Positions 44,904 to 57,496 of a stretch of DNA of 64,000 nt are shown here, in pieces (within the stretch, counting starts at the first letter, position 1; each line of letters opens with the position of its first letter). Origin of the DNA: Acephala macrosclerotiorum (Eukaryota > Ascomycota > Leotiomycetes > Helotiales > Mollisiaceae); contig MU119368.1 of NCBI GenBank assembly GCA_014904845.1, forward strand, positions 57,340-121,339. The letters run 5' to 3'. Under the pieces are notes generated by a model. It had not been told where the DNA came from. It saw only the letters and a list, made by a program, of their open reading frames with translations, and searched no databases. The translations under genes and the position numbers were made by a program.

Positions 44904-47900
44904 AATAAAATATATAAAATATAATTTATTATTTTATTTTATTTTATTTAAAAAATAATTAATATAAATTATTATTTTTAATTAATTAATTTTAAAAACG
45001 ATTATTTTACGTAATTATTTTTAAATTTTATATTAATATAAATATTAAATTAATTATATAATTATTTTAATTAATTTAATAATTTTTTAACTTATTTATA
45101 ATTAATCGTTTATTTTTAAAGTTACGCGTTTATTACGTAATACGAATTATTTTAATTATAAGCGATTTTAATAAAATTTAATTAAAATATTCAAATATAA
45201 TAATTTAAATAATTTATTAAAAATTTTATAATTTTATAATTTTGAAATAATATATAATTATTTTAATAAAAAATATTAAAATTTTGCAATTACAATTACG
45301 TTTATAATTTTGATTTATTAATTAATTTAAATTGTATAAAATTTAATTAAATATTATTAAATTTCAAATTTTAAACGATTTTATTAATTCGTTATTATAT
45401 AAATTAATAAAATATAATTATATTTAATAAAATTAATAATCGTTTTTTTAATATAAAATATTTTTATAATTATATAATTTTAAAAAAAAATTTAAAATTT
45501 TTTTTTTAATAAATATAATTATAATAATTATTTATAATTAATAAAATTAATCGTAATAATTTAATATAAAAAACGAAAATTTTAAAAAGTATTTTTTTAA
45601 TATAAAATTTTAATAAAAAGAAATTTTTATTTTAAATATTGAAATTATAAATTATAAAAATATTATTATATTTATTTTAATTATATAATTTTTAAGAAAA
45701 ATTTTAAAAAGTATTTTTTTAATAAATAATTTTTTATAATTGATTAAATTAATTGTAATAATTAAATATATAATAAAAATTTTTAAAAAAAAAATTTAAT
45801 ATTATTTTTTTAATATAAAATTTTATTAAAAATAAAAATTTTGAAATTTTTTTTTTAATATAAAATTTTATTAAAAAAATATTTTTATTTAAAATATTAA
45901 AAAATTTATTAATTTATTAATTTTTATTATTTAATAAAATTTAAAATTATTATTTTATTTTAATAATTATATTAATTTTAAATATTTATAAAACGTTTAA
46001 ATTAAAAGTTTTTAATTTAAAATTTAAAATAAAAATAAATTATTAAAATTAAAAATTTTATAATTTTTAATAAAAATGTTTTTATAAAATTTATAAAATA
46101 AAATATACGTTAAATAAAAAAAAAAAACTCGTTTATTAATTAATTCGTTTATAAATTAACGAATTAAATTTTTTTTAATACGAAAAAAAATTTTTTTTAT
46201 AATAAAAATAAAAATAATATTTAAAATTATAATAAAATATTATTAAATTATTAAAATTTATTTAAAATACAAAAAATAAAATAATAAATTTAAATAATAT
46301 AATATTAAAATAAAAAAATTATAATTAATATCGAATTATATATTTATATAAAAAATATAATATATATAAAATTTTATATTACATTTAAAAAATAAAATTA
46401 AAATAAAATTTTACGTTTTATAATATTTTTATAAATAATTTAATTTTTATTATATAAAAAATCGTTTTTATTTATTATTAATTAAATTATTTTATATATT
46501 ATAAATAAAAAATTATATATTTTATAATAAATTAATAATATATTAAAATAAAATTTTAATTTATTTGTAAATAATTATTAAATTATTATTATCGAAATAC
46601 GTATTTTTAATATTAATTACGTAATCGCTTATAAAAGTTTTAAATCTACGATTTAAATTTTATTTTTTAATATTATTATATTTAATAATAATATTTTTAA
46701 TTTAATTAAAAATTATAAATTCGTAATAAATTATTTAAAAAATAATTTTAATTTTTTTAAATTAAATAAAAAAATGAAATATTAAATATATTTTTTAAAA
46801 ATTAATTTAAATTTTTTTTTTCAAAAAATTAAATAATTTTTAATATAAAATTTTATAAATTATATTAATAAAATAAATAATATTAAATTTTGTTTATTAT
46901 TATTAAAAAATATAATAAAAAATATATTTTAAAAAAATTATTAAAATAATATTTAATAAAAAGTTTTTTTTTTTTTAAAAATTAAATATATTTATTTTAT
47001 TATAAAAAATTTATAAATTTTTTATAATTTAATAAAAATTTTATTTAAAAAATTTTAATTTAATTAAAATCTCGTTTAAAAATACAATTTAAATAAAAAT
47101 ATTAATTATTAATTTAAAAAAATATTAAAAAAAATATTATTATTTTTATGATTTTTAATAATAAAAATATTTAATTATATATTAAAATATTTTATAATAA
47201 ATTTGTATTATTATTTTGTATAATAATATTATATAATAAATTTTTTTAATTAAATTTAAAATAAAAAATATATATAATTAATTTTTTTTACGATTAAAAA
47301 TAATATTATTGATTTAATATTTTAATATTTTATATAATAATTAAATAAATATTATATTATATATTTTAATTTTTAATTTTTTATTATTTTTTTATAATAA
47401 ATAAAATTTTTTATATTCGTTTTTAATAATATATATAAATAAATATATTAATTATATTATAATTAAAATTAATTAAATATTAATAAAAAAAAAATTTATA
47501 TATAATATAATTATTAATAATATTTCGTATATTAAAACGATAACGATTAAATTTAAATTAATTTTAAATTAAAATAATTATATATAAATATCTTTTTAAT
47601 AAAAAAAAATTATTTATTTTTTAATTATATATATCTAAAAAATATTTTATATTATTTATTATTATATATAAATTTTTCAATAATTTTTTATTAAAATTAT
47701 AAACGATTTAAATTAATATTTTTTTTTAATTATTATATAATAATTATATTAAAAATTAAAAAAATTTTAATTAAATATTTAATAATAAAAATATTAAATC
47801 GTTATTTTTATTTAAAAAAAATTTCATTAAATTTTGTAAATTTTATAAAAAATTTATATATTATTTATAATATATTTATAATTATATTTAAACGAAAAAT

Positions 47901-50900
47901 AAATTTTATATTTAAAATTAAAAATATATATTTTTATAATTTAAATAATAATTTTATTAATATTAAAAAATATTTTAATTATTTTTTTATTATTTTTTAA
48001 TTTTAATTTATTTTAATATATAAAAATAAAATCGTATAAATTATTTAATATTTTAATATAATTAAATTTTTTTTTATTTTTTTATATAATTTTTTTAAAT
48101 AATAAATTTTTAATATATAATATTTTTTGAATATTTAAAAATTATTTATATTTTTTTTTTAAAAAAATATAATTTTTTTTATTTATTTAATTTTATTAAT
48201 TGTTATTTATTTTTTATTTTTATTTTTAAAAAAAAATTATTTAAATATTAAAAATTAATTCAATTATATAAAAAACAAAAATTATTATTAATTAAAAAAA
48301 TTAATATATATTTATAAAATTTAATTTATTTTAATATTTTATTAATATTAAAAAATAAATTATATTAAATATTTTTATTTTTATTTTAATTTTTTTTAAA
48401 ATATTAAATTTATTATTATTAATAATTAAATTAATAATAAAAATTATTTAATAAAATAAAATAATTTATTTGTATTATTTTTATAATTTTTTTTTAAATT
48501 TATATATTATATTATTTTTAATACAATTAAAAAAAAACTTTTTTATAAATTTTATAATTTATTTTTTAAATTATTTTTATATTTATTAAAAAAATAAAAA
48601 TTAATAATAATAAAAATTTTTTTAAATTTATTATATATTCATAAATTATATTATAATTAAAAACGAATTTATTTTTATATATTAAAAATAAATTAAAATT
48701 TTTTAAATTTAATAAAATTTATAAACGTTATACGTTATTTTTTAAAAAAAATAATATAATAAAATAAAATTATTATTTTTGTAAATAAATATATATATAA
48801 ATTTATATTAAAAAATTTATTATAATTATTTTATTTAATTAAATATTTAAAAAAAAATTTATTATTATATTAAAATATTTTTTAATTAATATTAATTAAT
48901 TATATATATTTTTATTTTTTAATATAAAATATAAATAAATAATTAAAATTATATTATTTTTTAATTAAAATAATAATAAAATTAATAATTAATTATACGT
49001 TTTATTAATAAATTTTTTAAATAATTTTGAAAATATATTTATTTTATAATTAATTAAAATAAAATATAATAAAATAATATTATTAATTTTAAATTTTTAT
49101 ATAATTCGTTTTAATAAATTATTTATTTATAAAAATTAAATAATAAATATTCGTAATTTTATATTTATAAATTTAAAAATAATATTATTTAATATTTTTT
49201 AATTATAAAATATAAATATAATAATTAAAATATTATTTTATTTTTTAAAATAAATAATTTAAATAATTTATTAAATATTTAATTAATATTTTTATTAATT
49301 TATAAATTACAAAATATAAAAATAATTAAAATTGTTATAAAAAAAAATATTATTAATTTAAATTATTTTTTTTAATTAAAATCTTTTTAAAAATATATTT
49401 TATTTTTAAATTAAATTTAAAAAAATATAATTATAAATATTTTTTATTATTAAATTATTTATTAAAATTTAAATAAAATCTTTTTTATATTAAAAACTTT
49501 TATAAATATATATTAAATATATTATTTTAAATTTATAAAATAATAATATTTTTTAATAATAAAAATTAATTATTTAAATTATAATAAATTAATATACGTT
49601 TATTTAATAAATAAATTTAAAAACTTTTTTATAATATATTTTTTTTTTAATTTATAAATTTTTATATAATATGTATATAAAGTTTTATTTTTTATTTTTT
49701 TTATATATTAATATTTTAAATATAAATTTAATTACATATTATAAATTATATAATTTTATTTATATTTTATAAAGTTTTTTAAAATTTATTTTTAATATTA
49801 TTAATCTATTTATTAAACTAATAATAATTAATATTATAAATCAATTTTTTTAATATTATTAATTTTTAATAAAAAATTAAAATTAAATTAATAATATTAA
49901 TAAAATATAAATATATATTATTAAATAATTTATATAAAAATATTAAAAATTTTAATTATAATTAATTAAATATAATAAAATTTTCAAAGTTTTATAATAT
50001 GTTTATTTATTTATTTATATAATTATATATTATTTTTATTTTTATTTAAATTCTTTAAAATAAATTAATAAAATAATAAATTTTTAAATATTATTTATAT
50101 ATAAAAATATTAAAATTTTTATAATATTAATTAATTAACGTTATAATAATTTATTATTATTATTAAAATTTAATTTAATTTAACGATTTTTTAATAAATT
50201 CTTTTTTATTAATATTATTATAATAATTTTAATATTTAAATATAAAATAATATATAAAATTAAAATTAATTTATTATTTTTAAAGCGATTTTTAATAAAA
50301 ATAAATATTAAAAATATAATTATATTATTAATAAATATTTTAATAAAATAATAATAAAATTAAAATTTTTAAAAGTTTTAAATTATAATAATTAATAATA
50401 AAAAATTAATTTTAATAATTTTTAATTTATTAATAATTATAATATAAATTATATTTTTAAAAGTTTTTATAATTTTTTTTAATATAATATTAAATATTTT
50501 ATTAATAAAATTTTAATTTTTTATATTAATAAAATAATTATATATAATTTAAATAAAAAATAACAAAAATTTTTATATATACGTAATATTAATATTTTTA
50601 AAAATAAGCGATTTTATTTAAATTTAATTAAAATATTTAAATAAAATAATTTAATTAATTTATTAAAATTTTTATAATAAAAATATAATTATAAATTATT
50701 TATTAATATAATATTAAAAATATATATTATTTATTTATTAATAATATTAACGATTTATTAATAATATACGTTATATAATAATTATATATTTAAATTTTTA
50801 ATGTTTAATTAATAATCGATTAATAAAAATATTAAAATTTTCGATTTTTGAATAATTATAAACAATTATAAATTATATTTATATAATTATATTTAATTAA

Positions 50901-52730
50901 TTAAATTGTTTAATTTTTAAATATTTTAATTTAAATATTTTAATATTAATTAATTATTCGATTAATTATAATATTTTATATATTTATTGTTTTTTATATA
51001 TATATATTTTATTTAAATTAATCGATTTTAAAATTAAATTTTAAATAATATTAAAAATTTTATAATTTTTAATTTTAATACGCGTTTAATAAATTTAATT
51101 AATATTTTAAATTATAAATTTTAAATATTTAAATATTTAATTTTAAATTAATATTATTAATATGAAAATAAAAATAATTAATAATATTAATAATATATAT
51201 ATTTTTTAATAAAATTATATAAAATTTATAAATAAATTAAAATTTAATTAAATATTATTAAATTTAAAACGATTTTATTAATTTATTTTTTCGTAAATTA
51301 ATAAAATATAATTATAAAAAAATTTAAATATATTTTATTTTTTATATTAAAATATTTTTATAATTATAAAAACTTTATTAAAAATACGTTTATATTTAAA
51401 ATATTAAAATAATAATATATAAAAATTTATTTTATTTTAATTTTATAATTATATAATTTCAAATAAAATAATTTAAATTAATTATAATAATTTAATATAA
51501 AAAATTAAAATTTTATAATACGTTTTTATTTTAAATATTAAAAAATTTATCAATTTATTAATTTTTATTATTTAATAAAATTTAAAATTTTATTTTAATT
51601 TTAAATATTTATAAAACGTTTAAATTATTAAAATTAAAAATTTTATAATTTTTTATAAAATTTACGAAATAAAATATACGTCGAATAAAAAAAAAAAACT
51701 CGTTTATTATTAATTCGTTTAATAAATAATCAAACGAGTTTTTTTTTTAAAATAAAAAATAAAATTTTTAATTAAAATTTCGAATTATATTCAATTAAAA
51801 TTTAATTTTTTATTATAATTAATTTTAATTTTTATAAAAATATTATAAAAATTATTATTAATTTAATATATATTATTATATTAATAATATAAATTTAAAT
51901 TTTAAAAATAATAAAATAAATATTTATAATAATTTTTTATTATTAATTAATTTATTTTATTAAAAATTTTAAATTAAAATTATAATAATATATATTTTTT
52001 AATTTTTATTTTATATTAATAAAAATTATATTAAAATAAATAAAAATATAAAATTATTAATATATTTATATTTAATTTATTAAAAAAATAATATTAAAAA
52101 TTATTTAATAATTTTTAAAAAAATATAAAAATAAAAATAAATTATAATAATTAATAATTTAATAAAAATTAAAATATAATTAATAAATTAAATATAAAAA
52201 TAATATTATACGATTTATTATTTTAAATTTTATTATTTCTTTTATTATTAATAATAATTTAATATATATTTTATAATAAAATAAATTATTAATATTTTAA
52301 ATTTATAAATTTATAAAAAAAAATTAATAAAAAATTATAATAATAATTTAAAAAATTATTAATTCAAATTAATATTTATAAAAAAACTTTTAAATTATAA
52401 AAATATATTTTTATAAAAAACGAAATAAAAAAATATATATAAAAAAAAATTAAATTATAATATAAAATATATAAATTTAATTAAATTTTTTATTTTTTTA
52501 ATTTAAATTTAATTGAAAAAATTATATTTTTTTTTATATATCGGAAAATAAAAAAATTTGTATAAAAAATTATAAAAATTATAAAATCGAATAAATTTAT
52601 ATAATTTTAAATATTATTATAATATAAAATTTAATTATTATTTATTAATATATAATTTTAATTTTAAAGTAAAAAACTAAATAATAAATTAATTATAAAA
52701 TTTAAAATTAAAAAAGTTGATTTTATAATT
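44904..52730. repeat. RIP-degenerated AT-rich interior of the inverted-repeat structure
   Basis: 7.8 kb of nearly pure A/T. Two segments, about 45000-46170 and 50580-51745, are mutated copies of the arm in right-arm orientation. Each ends in a relic of the terminal hairpin (AAACTCGTTTATT...AATTCGTTTA). The remainder (46170-50580 and 51745-52730) has no readable gene; scattered open stretches are by-products of composition. Confidence 0.7.
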
Positions 52731-53256
52731 CTCGGTTAAGTAGACCATGTGTAGTGGCCCCAGTTCTTAACTTAATTGCGGCCGCTCTCTTCAGGCTTGT
52801 GGCTGGTTAGGCCTGTGGCTAAGCGATGCCGTCCCTTTCCTGCGAACGCAGTTATCCCTGCGTGCTGGAACCAAAAACGCTGGCGCACAAAGGAACTCTG
52901 TCTGCCCTTTGCTGCCTCTGCTTAGTCGGCACTTAGTCAGTCACCTTCACACACGAGACGGTATAGATAGAGGCCTCCTCCCAGAGGCAATACCAAGCAA
53001 GCCTTCTCCTCTACTTGATCCCTCTCGGCGGCTTTGTTCCGTCTTGAACTTGTGAGCCAATTGCCTAGCCTTTCCTCTCCACGTGGTCAAATCCAGCCTA
53101 ATGGAGTCTAACCTCGATCACCACTAGGTATTTCTACACAATTCCCAACCTCAGGTGAAAAGCCCGTCGCTGCTCGACCTTCCCAATCGATTTCACCGGT
53201 CGAGATAAAGGCTGGGATTGCGAATGAATGTAGCTGTCCTTCGCTAACGCCAGCTG
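52731..53256. promoter_or_regulatory. GC-normal upstream region of the HET gene
   Basis: Composition switches sharply from A/T to ordinary at about 52731. A TATA-like TATAGATA lies near 52963, about 290 bp before the start codon. Pyrimidine-rich tracts follow (52980-53060). This stretch has escaped mutation together with the gene, so the promoter may still work. No additional gene is seen. Confidence 0.5.
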
Positions 53257-55053
53257 ATGATACTAATGGCGGTAGCTCAGCCTTACAACTACGCTACACT
53301 GCCGCAAGGGTCTGACGAGATCCGCCTCTTGCAAGTCGCCAAGCGGGACGGCCCGATGGGTTTCGAATACACCCTTGTCCATTTCAGCCTCCAGGCGGCT
53401 CCCGCTTTTCAAGCCGTGTCTTACGTATGGGGCAATCCCGACCGAATCGCCCAGCTGTCCTTGACTGATGGCACGGAGCTGCCTGTGACTAAGAGTATCC
53501 AAGACTCGATCCCATTCCTGTCCCAGCATTGCTCGACGGGATACCTCTGGATCGACCAGCTATGTATCAACCAAGACGACATGAATGAGCGCATTCACCA
53601 GGTCAAGATGATGGGCAACATCTATCGAAAAACCGCACATGCCCTCGTCTGGCTTGATGAACAGGAGGCGCTTCACCCTGGGCTCTGGGAAGTTGATCGG
53701 CGGATCTCTGCCAGAGCGCAAGAGTTGTACGCCACGGGATGGAGTCTTAAAGTCGCCAGCTACGTCTCCGTATTCTACAACTTCATCGAGAAGGATGACG
53801 AGCATTGGGCCGCCCTCTCACGGCTGCTCCGACGCCACTGGTTCCACAGAGCCTGGGTAGTGCAAGAAGTTTTACTGGCACCGTTTGCCTCAGCAATCTT
53901 CGGCACCGAGCTCTTTTCCATCGCGCATCTCCTCCGCCTGCTGAGGATATTCCTACGAGCCTACCAGGAATACCGCGAGGAGGGGCTACACTACCGCGCG
54001 GTCGAAGAGCTGTACGAAGGCTATGTATCATATCGAAACAGATACAATGTCGTCCCATTTTATCAGCTGTTGCGCAACTTTGGCGGAATCTTCCAGGCGA
54101 CGGACAAGAGAGACCATGTCTTTGCGTTTCTTGGGCTCAAGGTGGAGCACGGAATTGATATCGAACCGGACTACAGGAGAGAAACAACGGCGGTTCATGT
54201 CACCGTGGCGAAGACAATCATTAAGGGGACTGGGAGTCTGAGCATACTGCATACCTCCAGCCAGGAGTCGCCGGCAATGCGTGAGGGAGTCGGGCTGCCG
54301 TCGTGGGTACCGAACTGGCGCATCGAGCCGGAACACGCACCGTTGTACATTCCGCAATACCGAGAGGTGCCCTTACGGCTGCCGGATGCGTGTCGAAGGC
54401 GAAGACATGTCTGGACAGACGGGGATGAGGCTGATTGCCTTATTGTGAAAGGGAAGATTGTAGATTCGATTTCGGGACGAAGAGCCGCCAGGTTCGAGAG
54501 TACAACTCTCGATAGCAGGACGGAGGATCTCCACCGCTTCTTAGATCTGGACGGCAAGTTGGAAGCGCTGCGGTTGCAATGGCCCACCGATACTGGTCTG
54601 CCTCCTGACCATGTTCGTCTGCTGCGGGCTGCGCTCGCCGACGGCGCTCGCGAGAACGACGTGCCTATCGAAGTTGCGCAGTTCCCCGGCATCAATATTT
54701 GCGACTATGAAGCTCTGCTGAGGACTTACCGGGAGTGCAAGGGGATCACTCTTGGACGCTACGAGCTCGCGACGACCGTCAAACAAGCATACCTGCGAGC
54801 CTTACAGGCCTTGGCGGATGTCGCTGTCGGCCACTTCCTGTTTGTGACTGACAAGGCGAAGCTGGGGCTGGGATACTATGCGGCTGATGGTGATCAAGTC
54901 GCCGTCCTTCATGGCTGCGATACTCCTGTGCTGTTGAGGCCGAAAGGGGACGGCTGGTTTGAGATGGTCGAGGTAATCTACCTCGAAGACGCGATGCATG
55001 GAGAAGCTGTGGTGTGGGCGGAAGAAGAAGCTAATGAAATCATTCTAGTGTAA
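53257..55053 (+). CDS. HET-domain (heterokaryon incompatibility) protein, intact
   Basis: A single exon of 598 aa. The HET domain occupies about residues 47-210: FQAVSYVWGNPDR (51-63), LWIDQLCINQDDMNERIHQV (97-116), MMGNIYRKTAHALVWLDE and HWFHRAWVVQEVLLA. A middle region with FGGIFQATDKRDHVFAFLGL matches the common ...ATDPRDKVYALLGL motif, followed by DIEPDYRRETTAVHVTVAK. WVPNW is the usual next block. The C-terminal end (LGLGYYAADGDQVAVLHGCD, TPVLLRP, and MHGEAVVW) matches the conserved GD.V.VL.G...P.VLR...M.GE tail. HET proteins trigger cell death when genetically different hyphae fuse; the partner gene is not visible here. The start could be Met1 or Met4. It has no stops and normal GC, although AT-rich mutated DNA lies on both sides, so it is either recent, single-copy or under selection. 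Confidence 0.92.
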   Translation: MILMAVAQPYNYATLPQGSDEIRLLQVAKRDGPMGFEYTLVHFSLQAAPAFQAVSYVWGNPDRIAQLSLTDGTELPVTKSIQDSIPFLSQHCSTGYLWIDQLCINQDDMNERIHQVKMMGNIYRKTAHALVWLDEQEALHPGLWEVDRRISARAQELYATGWSLKVASYVSVFYNFIEKDDEHWAALSRLLRRHWFHRAWVVQEVLLAPFASAIFGTELFSIAHLLRLLRIFLRAYQEYREEGLHYRAVEELYEGYVSYRNRYNVVPFYQLLRNFGGIFQATDKRDHVFAFLGLKVEHGIDIEPDYRRETTAVHVTVAKTIIKGTGSLSILHTSSQESPAMREGVGLPSWVPNWRIEPEHAPLYIPQYREVPLRLPDACRRRRHVWTDGDEADCLIVKGKIVDSISGRRAARFESTTLDSRTEDLHRFLDLDGKLEALRLQWPTDTGLPPDHVRLLRAALADGARENDVPIEVAQFPGINICDYEALLRTYRECKGITLGRYELATTVKQAYLRALQALADVAVGHFLFVTDKAKLGLGYYAADGDQVAVLHGCDTPVLLRPKGDGWFEMVEVIYLEDAMHGEAVVWAEEEANEIILV

Positions 55054-55570
55054 CGCGAAAATCTAGTGGATCTCAAACTAACCAAGATCCAACCTATGCC
55101 ACAAAGCTTCGCCGTCCATAACGCCGTGTACGTAGCAATCCCCTATTACCTTCCATCTACTGCCACTCAACCTACGTCTCAATAAGAAATCAGAAACTCA
55201 GCCGCGTGCGCAAACTCAAGTACCCGCGTGCATTAACTCAAGGGGGCCCGTACAAATATTACTGGCCTTAATTTAAATGGAAAGATTATTATACAAGTTT
55301 TTCTTCGACTTTTATAAGTACTTAAACCATACGACAAAGACTAATTTAAAAAATAATAGCATTGAAATAATACAATTTAATACTATATCGGGAAAAATAT
55401 TTTTTGCCAGCCGTTTTGCCGAAAGACACGTGCGCTAGTAGCGCTATTAGCGAGCCAATAGCAGTTTAGCCGATTGCCAGCGCCACCAGCTATTTTAGCC
55501 TAGTGTTAACAGCGCTAGTCCGGTGCTAATAGTGCCAAAGCATTACTAATGGCACTAGCTTAAGACTAAA
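55054..55570. other. 3' flank of the HET gene
   Basis: GC-normal DNA to about 55260, then intermediate composition. At 55430-55565 there is a run of short imperfect repeats around GCTAGT/AGCGCTA (for example GTGCGCTAGTAGCGCTATTA). Composition returns to A/T at about 55570. No gene is seen. Confidence 0.5.
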
Positions 55571-55917
55571 TACTTAAATATTTAATTATGAAATTAATTT
55601 AAATAAAATTTATATAAATAAAAAATATTAATTATATATACGAATAAATATTATAATTAATTAATATTAAAAATTTAAATTAAAATATTTAAAAATTAAA
55701 CAATTTAATAAATTAAATATAATTATATAAATATTATATGTAATCGTTTATAATTAAAATTTATTTATTAATTAATTATGAATTAAATATTAAAATTTTA
55801 AATATATAATTATTACGTAATACGCGTTATTAATAAACTACTAATATTATTAATAATTAATTAATATATATATTTTTTTTTTAATATAAATATATAAATA
55901 TATTAATATATATTAAA
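55571..55917 (-). repeat. AT-rich segment, inverted copy of about 50700-51010
   Basis: Read in reverse complement, this stretch follows the same order of words as 50700-51010 (for example TATATTTAATTTATTAAATT, TGTTTAATTTTTAAATATTT). The HET island 52731-55570 is thus flanked by inverted AT-rich repeats in addition to the outer arms. Alignment of such low-complexity DNA by eye is approximate. Confidence 0.45.
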
Positions 55918-56170
55918 ATACGAAGACGCGGTTTTAAAGTAATAAGTCATAATTCGAGTTTTTCTCACTTAAAATCAAGAATTTTGTAGTAAAAATACTT
56001 AGACTAAGCTTATTAATTTAAAACTGTCTCTTCGTATTTCATGGATAATTATAAACAGTTATTAAATAATTATATGATTAATATAATACTCAAATACATT
56101 ATTTTTAGTGTTTTAATAAAGTGTATAAATTACGTACATAATTTATTACTTTAAAATCGCGCTTTCGTAT
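55918..56170. mobile_element. MITE-like element of 253 bp with inverted ends
   Basis: Its ends ATACGAAGACGCGGTTTTAA (left) and TTAAAATCGCGCTTTCGTAT (right, 56151-56170) are inverted copies that extend over AAGTAATAA. ATTAAA flanks both sides (55912-55917 and 56171-56176), a possible target duplication, though it is weak evidence in A/T sequence. The interior is noncoding and less mutated than the DNA around it, so the insertion postdates much of the RIP. Confidence 0.6.
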
Positions 56171-56423
56171 ATTAAAATATTATAAAAAATATTAATGTTT
56201 TTTTATTATTTTTTAAATTAAAATTGATTTTAAATTTTAAATTATATATTTTTTTAATATATTAAAATTTGAAAATTTTTTATAATTATAATTAAATAAA
56301 AATAAATATTTAAAACGATTAATAATATAATTTATATTATAATAATTTTTAATATTTATATAATAATATTTTTATTATTTTAATATTAATATTATATTTA
56401 TAATTAATTGCCTGTCTAGTTTA
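56171..56423. repeat. AT-rich spacer before the right arm
   Basis: Low-complexity A/T DNA ending at ATTGCCTGTCTAG / ATTACCTGTCCGG (56408-56434), a small internal duplication at the inner border of the right arm. Confidence 0.5.
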
Positions 56424-57496
56424 TTACCTGTCCGGCTTAAGGACTAATATCAACTTTTCTATATGCACGTGACATTAACACTTCTCACAATGAGCGATTT
56501 CACTCAAATTTAACCGAGGTGCTCAAATGCAGCGATTTGATTGGTTCACTTAAGAATTCCGCGGTCTCGTGATTTCGGACTAATATGCAGCCGATCCGGT
56601 GAAGAACACCAAAACCCACGATTGCAGCTAGTCTACAACTTTTTCATTTATTAATTAGTCCAAATTGCATAAGATTTGTAAATAAATTGAAACTCAATTA
56701 AATACCTTTAAATTCCAAGTTTCAAGCGATTCTATTAATCCGTTATTGCGCAAATCAGTAGAATATAGTCGCACTCAGCTAAAATGGCGACCGCAAAACT
56801 TCTAAGTGCGCTTTTGCCTTAGGCACCAAGGCCGGCAACTGCTCCTTTGGTGAGAAACACCAAAACTCTATAGCTGCGCAGCTTTTGAGGGGGGTCCTAG
56901 GGGGTCTTCCCCTGGTAATTATAATCGTAATAACTATTTATAATCAATAGAATGAATTGTAGTAACTCAATATAAGAGACGGGGATCCCAGGGGGTGTCC
57001 CCTGGTAATATGAGGCTCCGCAGTAAGTGTGTTTTTGCCTAAGGCACTAAGGCACTTAAATGCTAGAATAGTTGCGCAGCTCTCGAGGGGGGTCCCAGGG
57101 GGTCTTCCCCTGGAATTATATACTAAGTGAAGTAATTTAAATGGATTAAATCGATCGTAGTAATTAAATATGAAGACGGGTATCCCTCTGGTAATATGAG
57201 GCTTCGCAGTGCGTTTCTGCCTTAGGCACTAAGGAGCTTATCAGCTTATCGGCTTTCACCGCCCGGCAGAATCTGGAACTCTATTTCAATAATTATTTTA
57301 ACTCTAAATGCCTATAAAACGCTCAAATTAAGAGCTATTAACTTGAAATTTGAAATAAGAATAAATTACTAAAATCGAAAACTTTGTAATTCTTCGCAGG
57401 AGCGCTTCTGCGAGGCCTGCGAAGTAAAATGTACGTCGAGTAAAGAAAGAAAAGGCTCGTCCGCTATTGGCTCGCTTAGCGAGCCGCCGGACGGGC
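56424..57496 (-). repeat. Right arm of the large inverted repeat, non-RIPped
   Basis: Reverse complement of 43719-44903. Shared blocks in inverted order include ACTAATATCAACTTTTCTAT, CACAATGAGCGATTTCAC, GGTGAAGAACACCAAAAC, the GCCTTAGGCAC units, the CCTAGGGGGTCTTCCCC hairpins, GCCGGGCGG-type DNA near 57260 and finally the terminal palindrome CTCGCTTAGCGAG (57466-57478). The arms differ by many single transitions and a few indels. The outer end is interrupted at 57496 by the hAT insertion and resumes at 60482. Confidence 0.85.

Noticed and set aside
39050..52730. Mitochondrial origin of the AT-rich DNA
   Set aside because: No mitochondrial genes, rRNA or tRNAs are readable; copies of a nuclear repeat in graded mutation states show RIP instead.
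54195..54695. Minus-strand 166-aa open frame
   Set aside because: It is antisense to the intact HET gene and common in GC-rich coding DNA.
43719..57496. Centromere with flanking inverted repeats (fission-yeast style)
   Set aside because: Inverted arms around AT-rich DNA recall this layout, but the central part holds an intact accessory gene and the arm family also forms separate units at 61-63 kb. Without CENP-A data it is unsupported.
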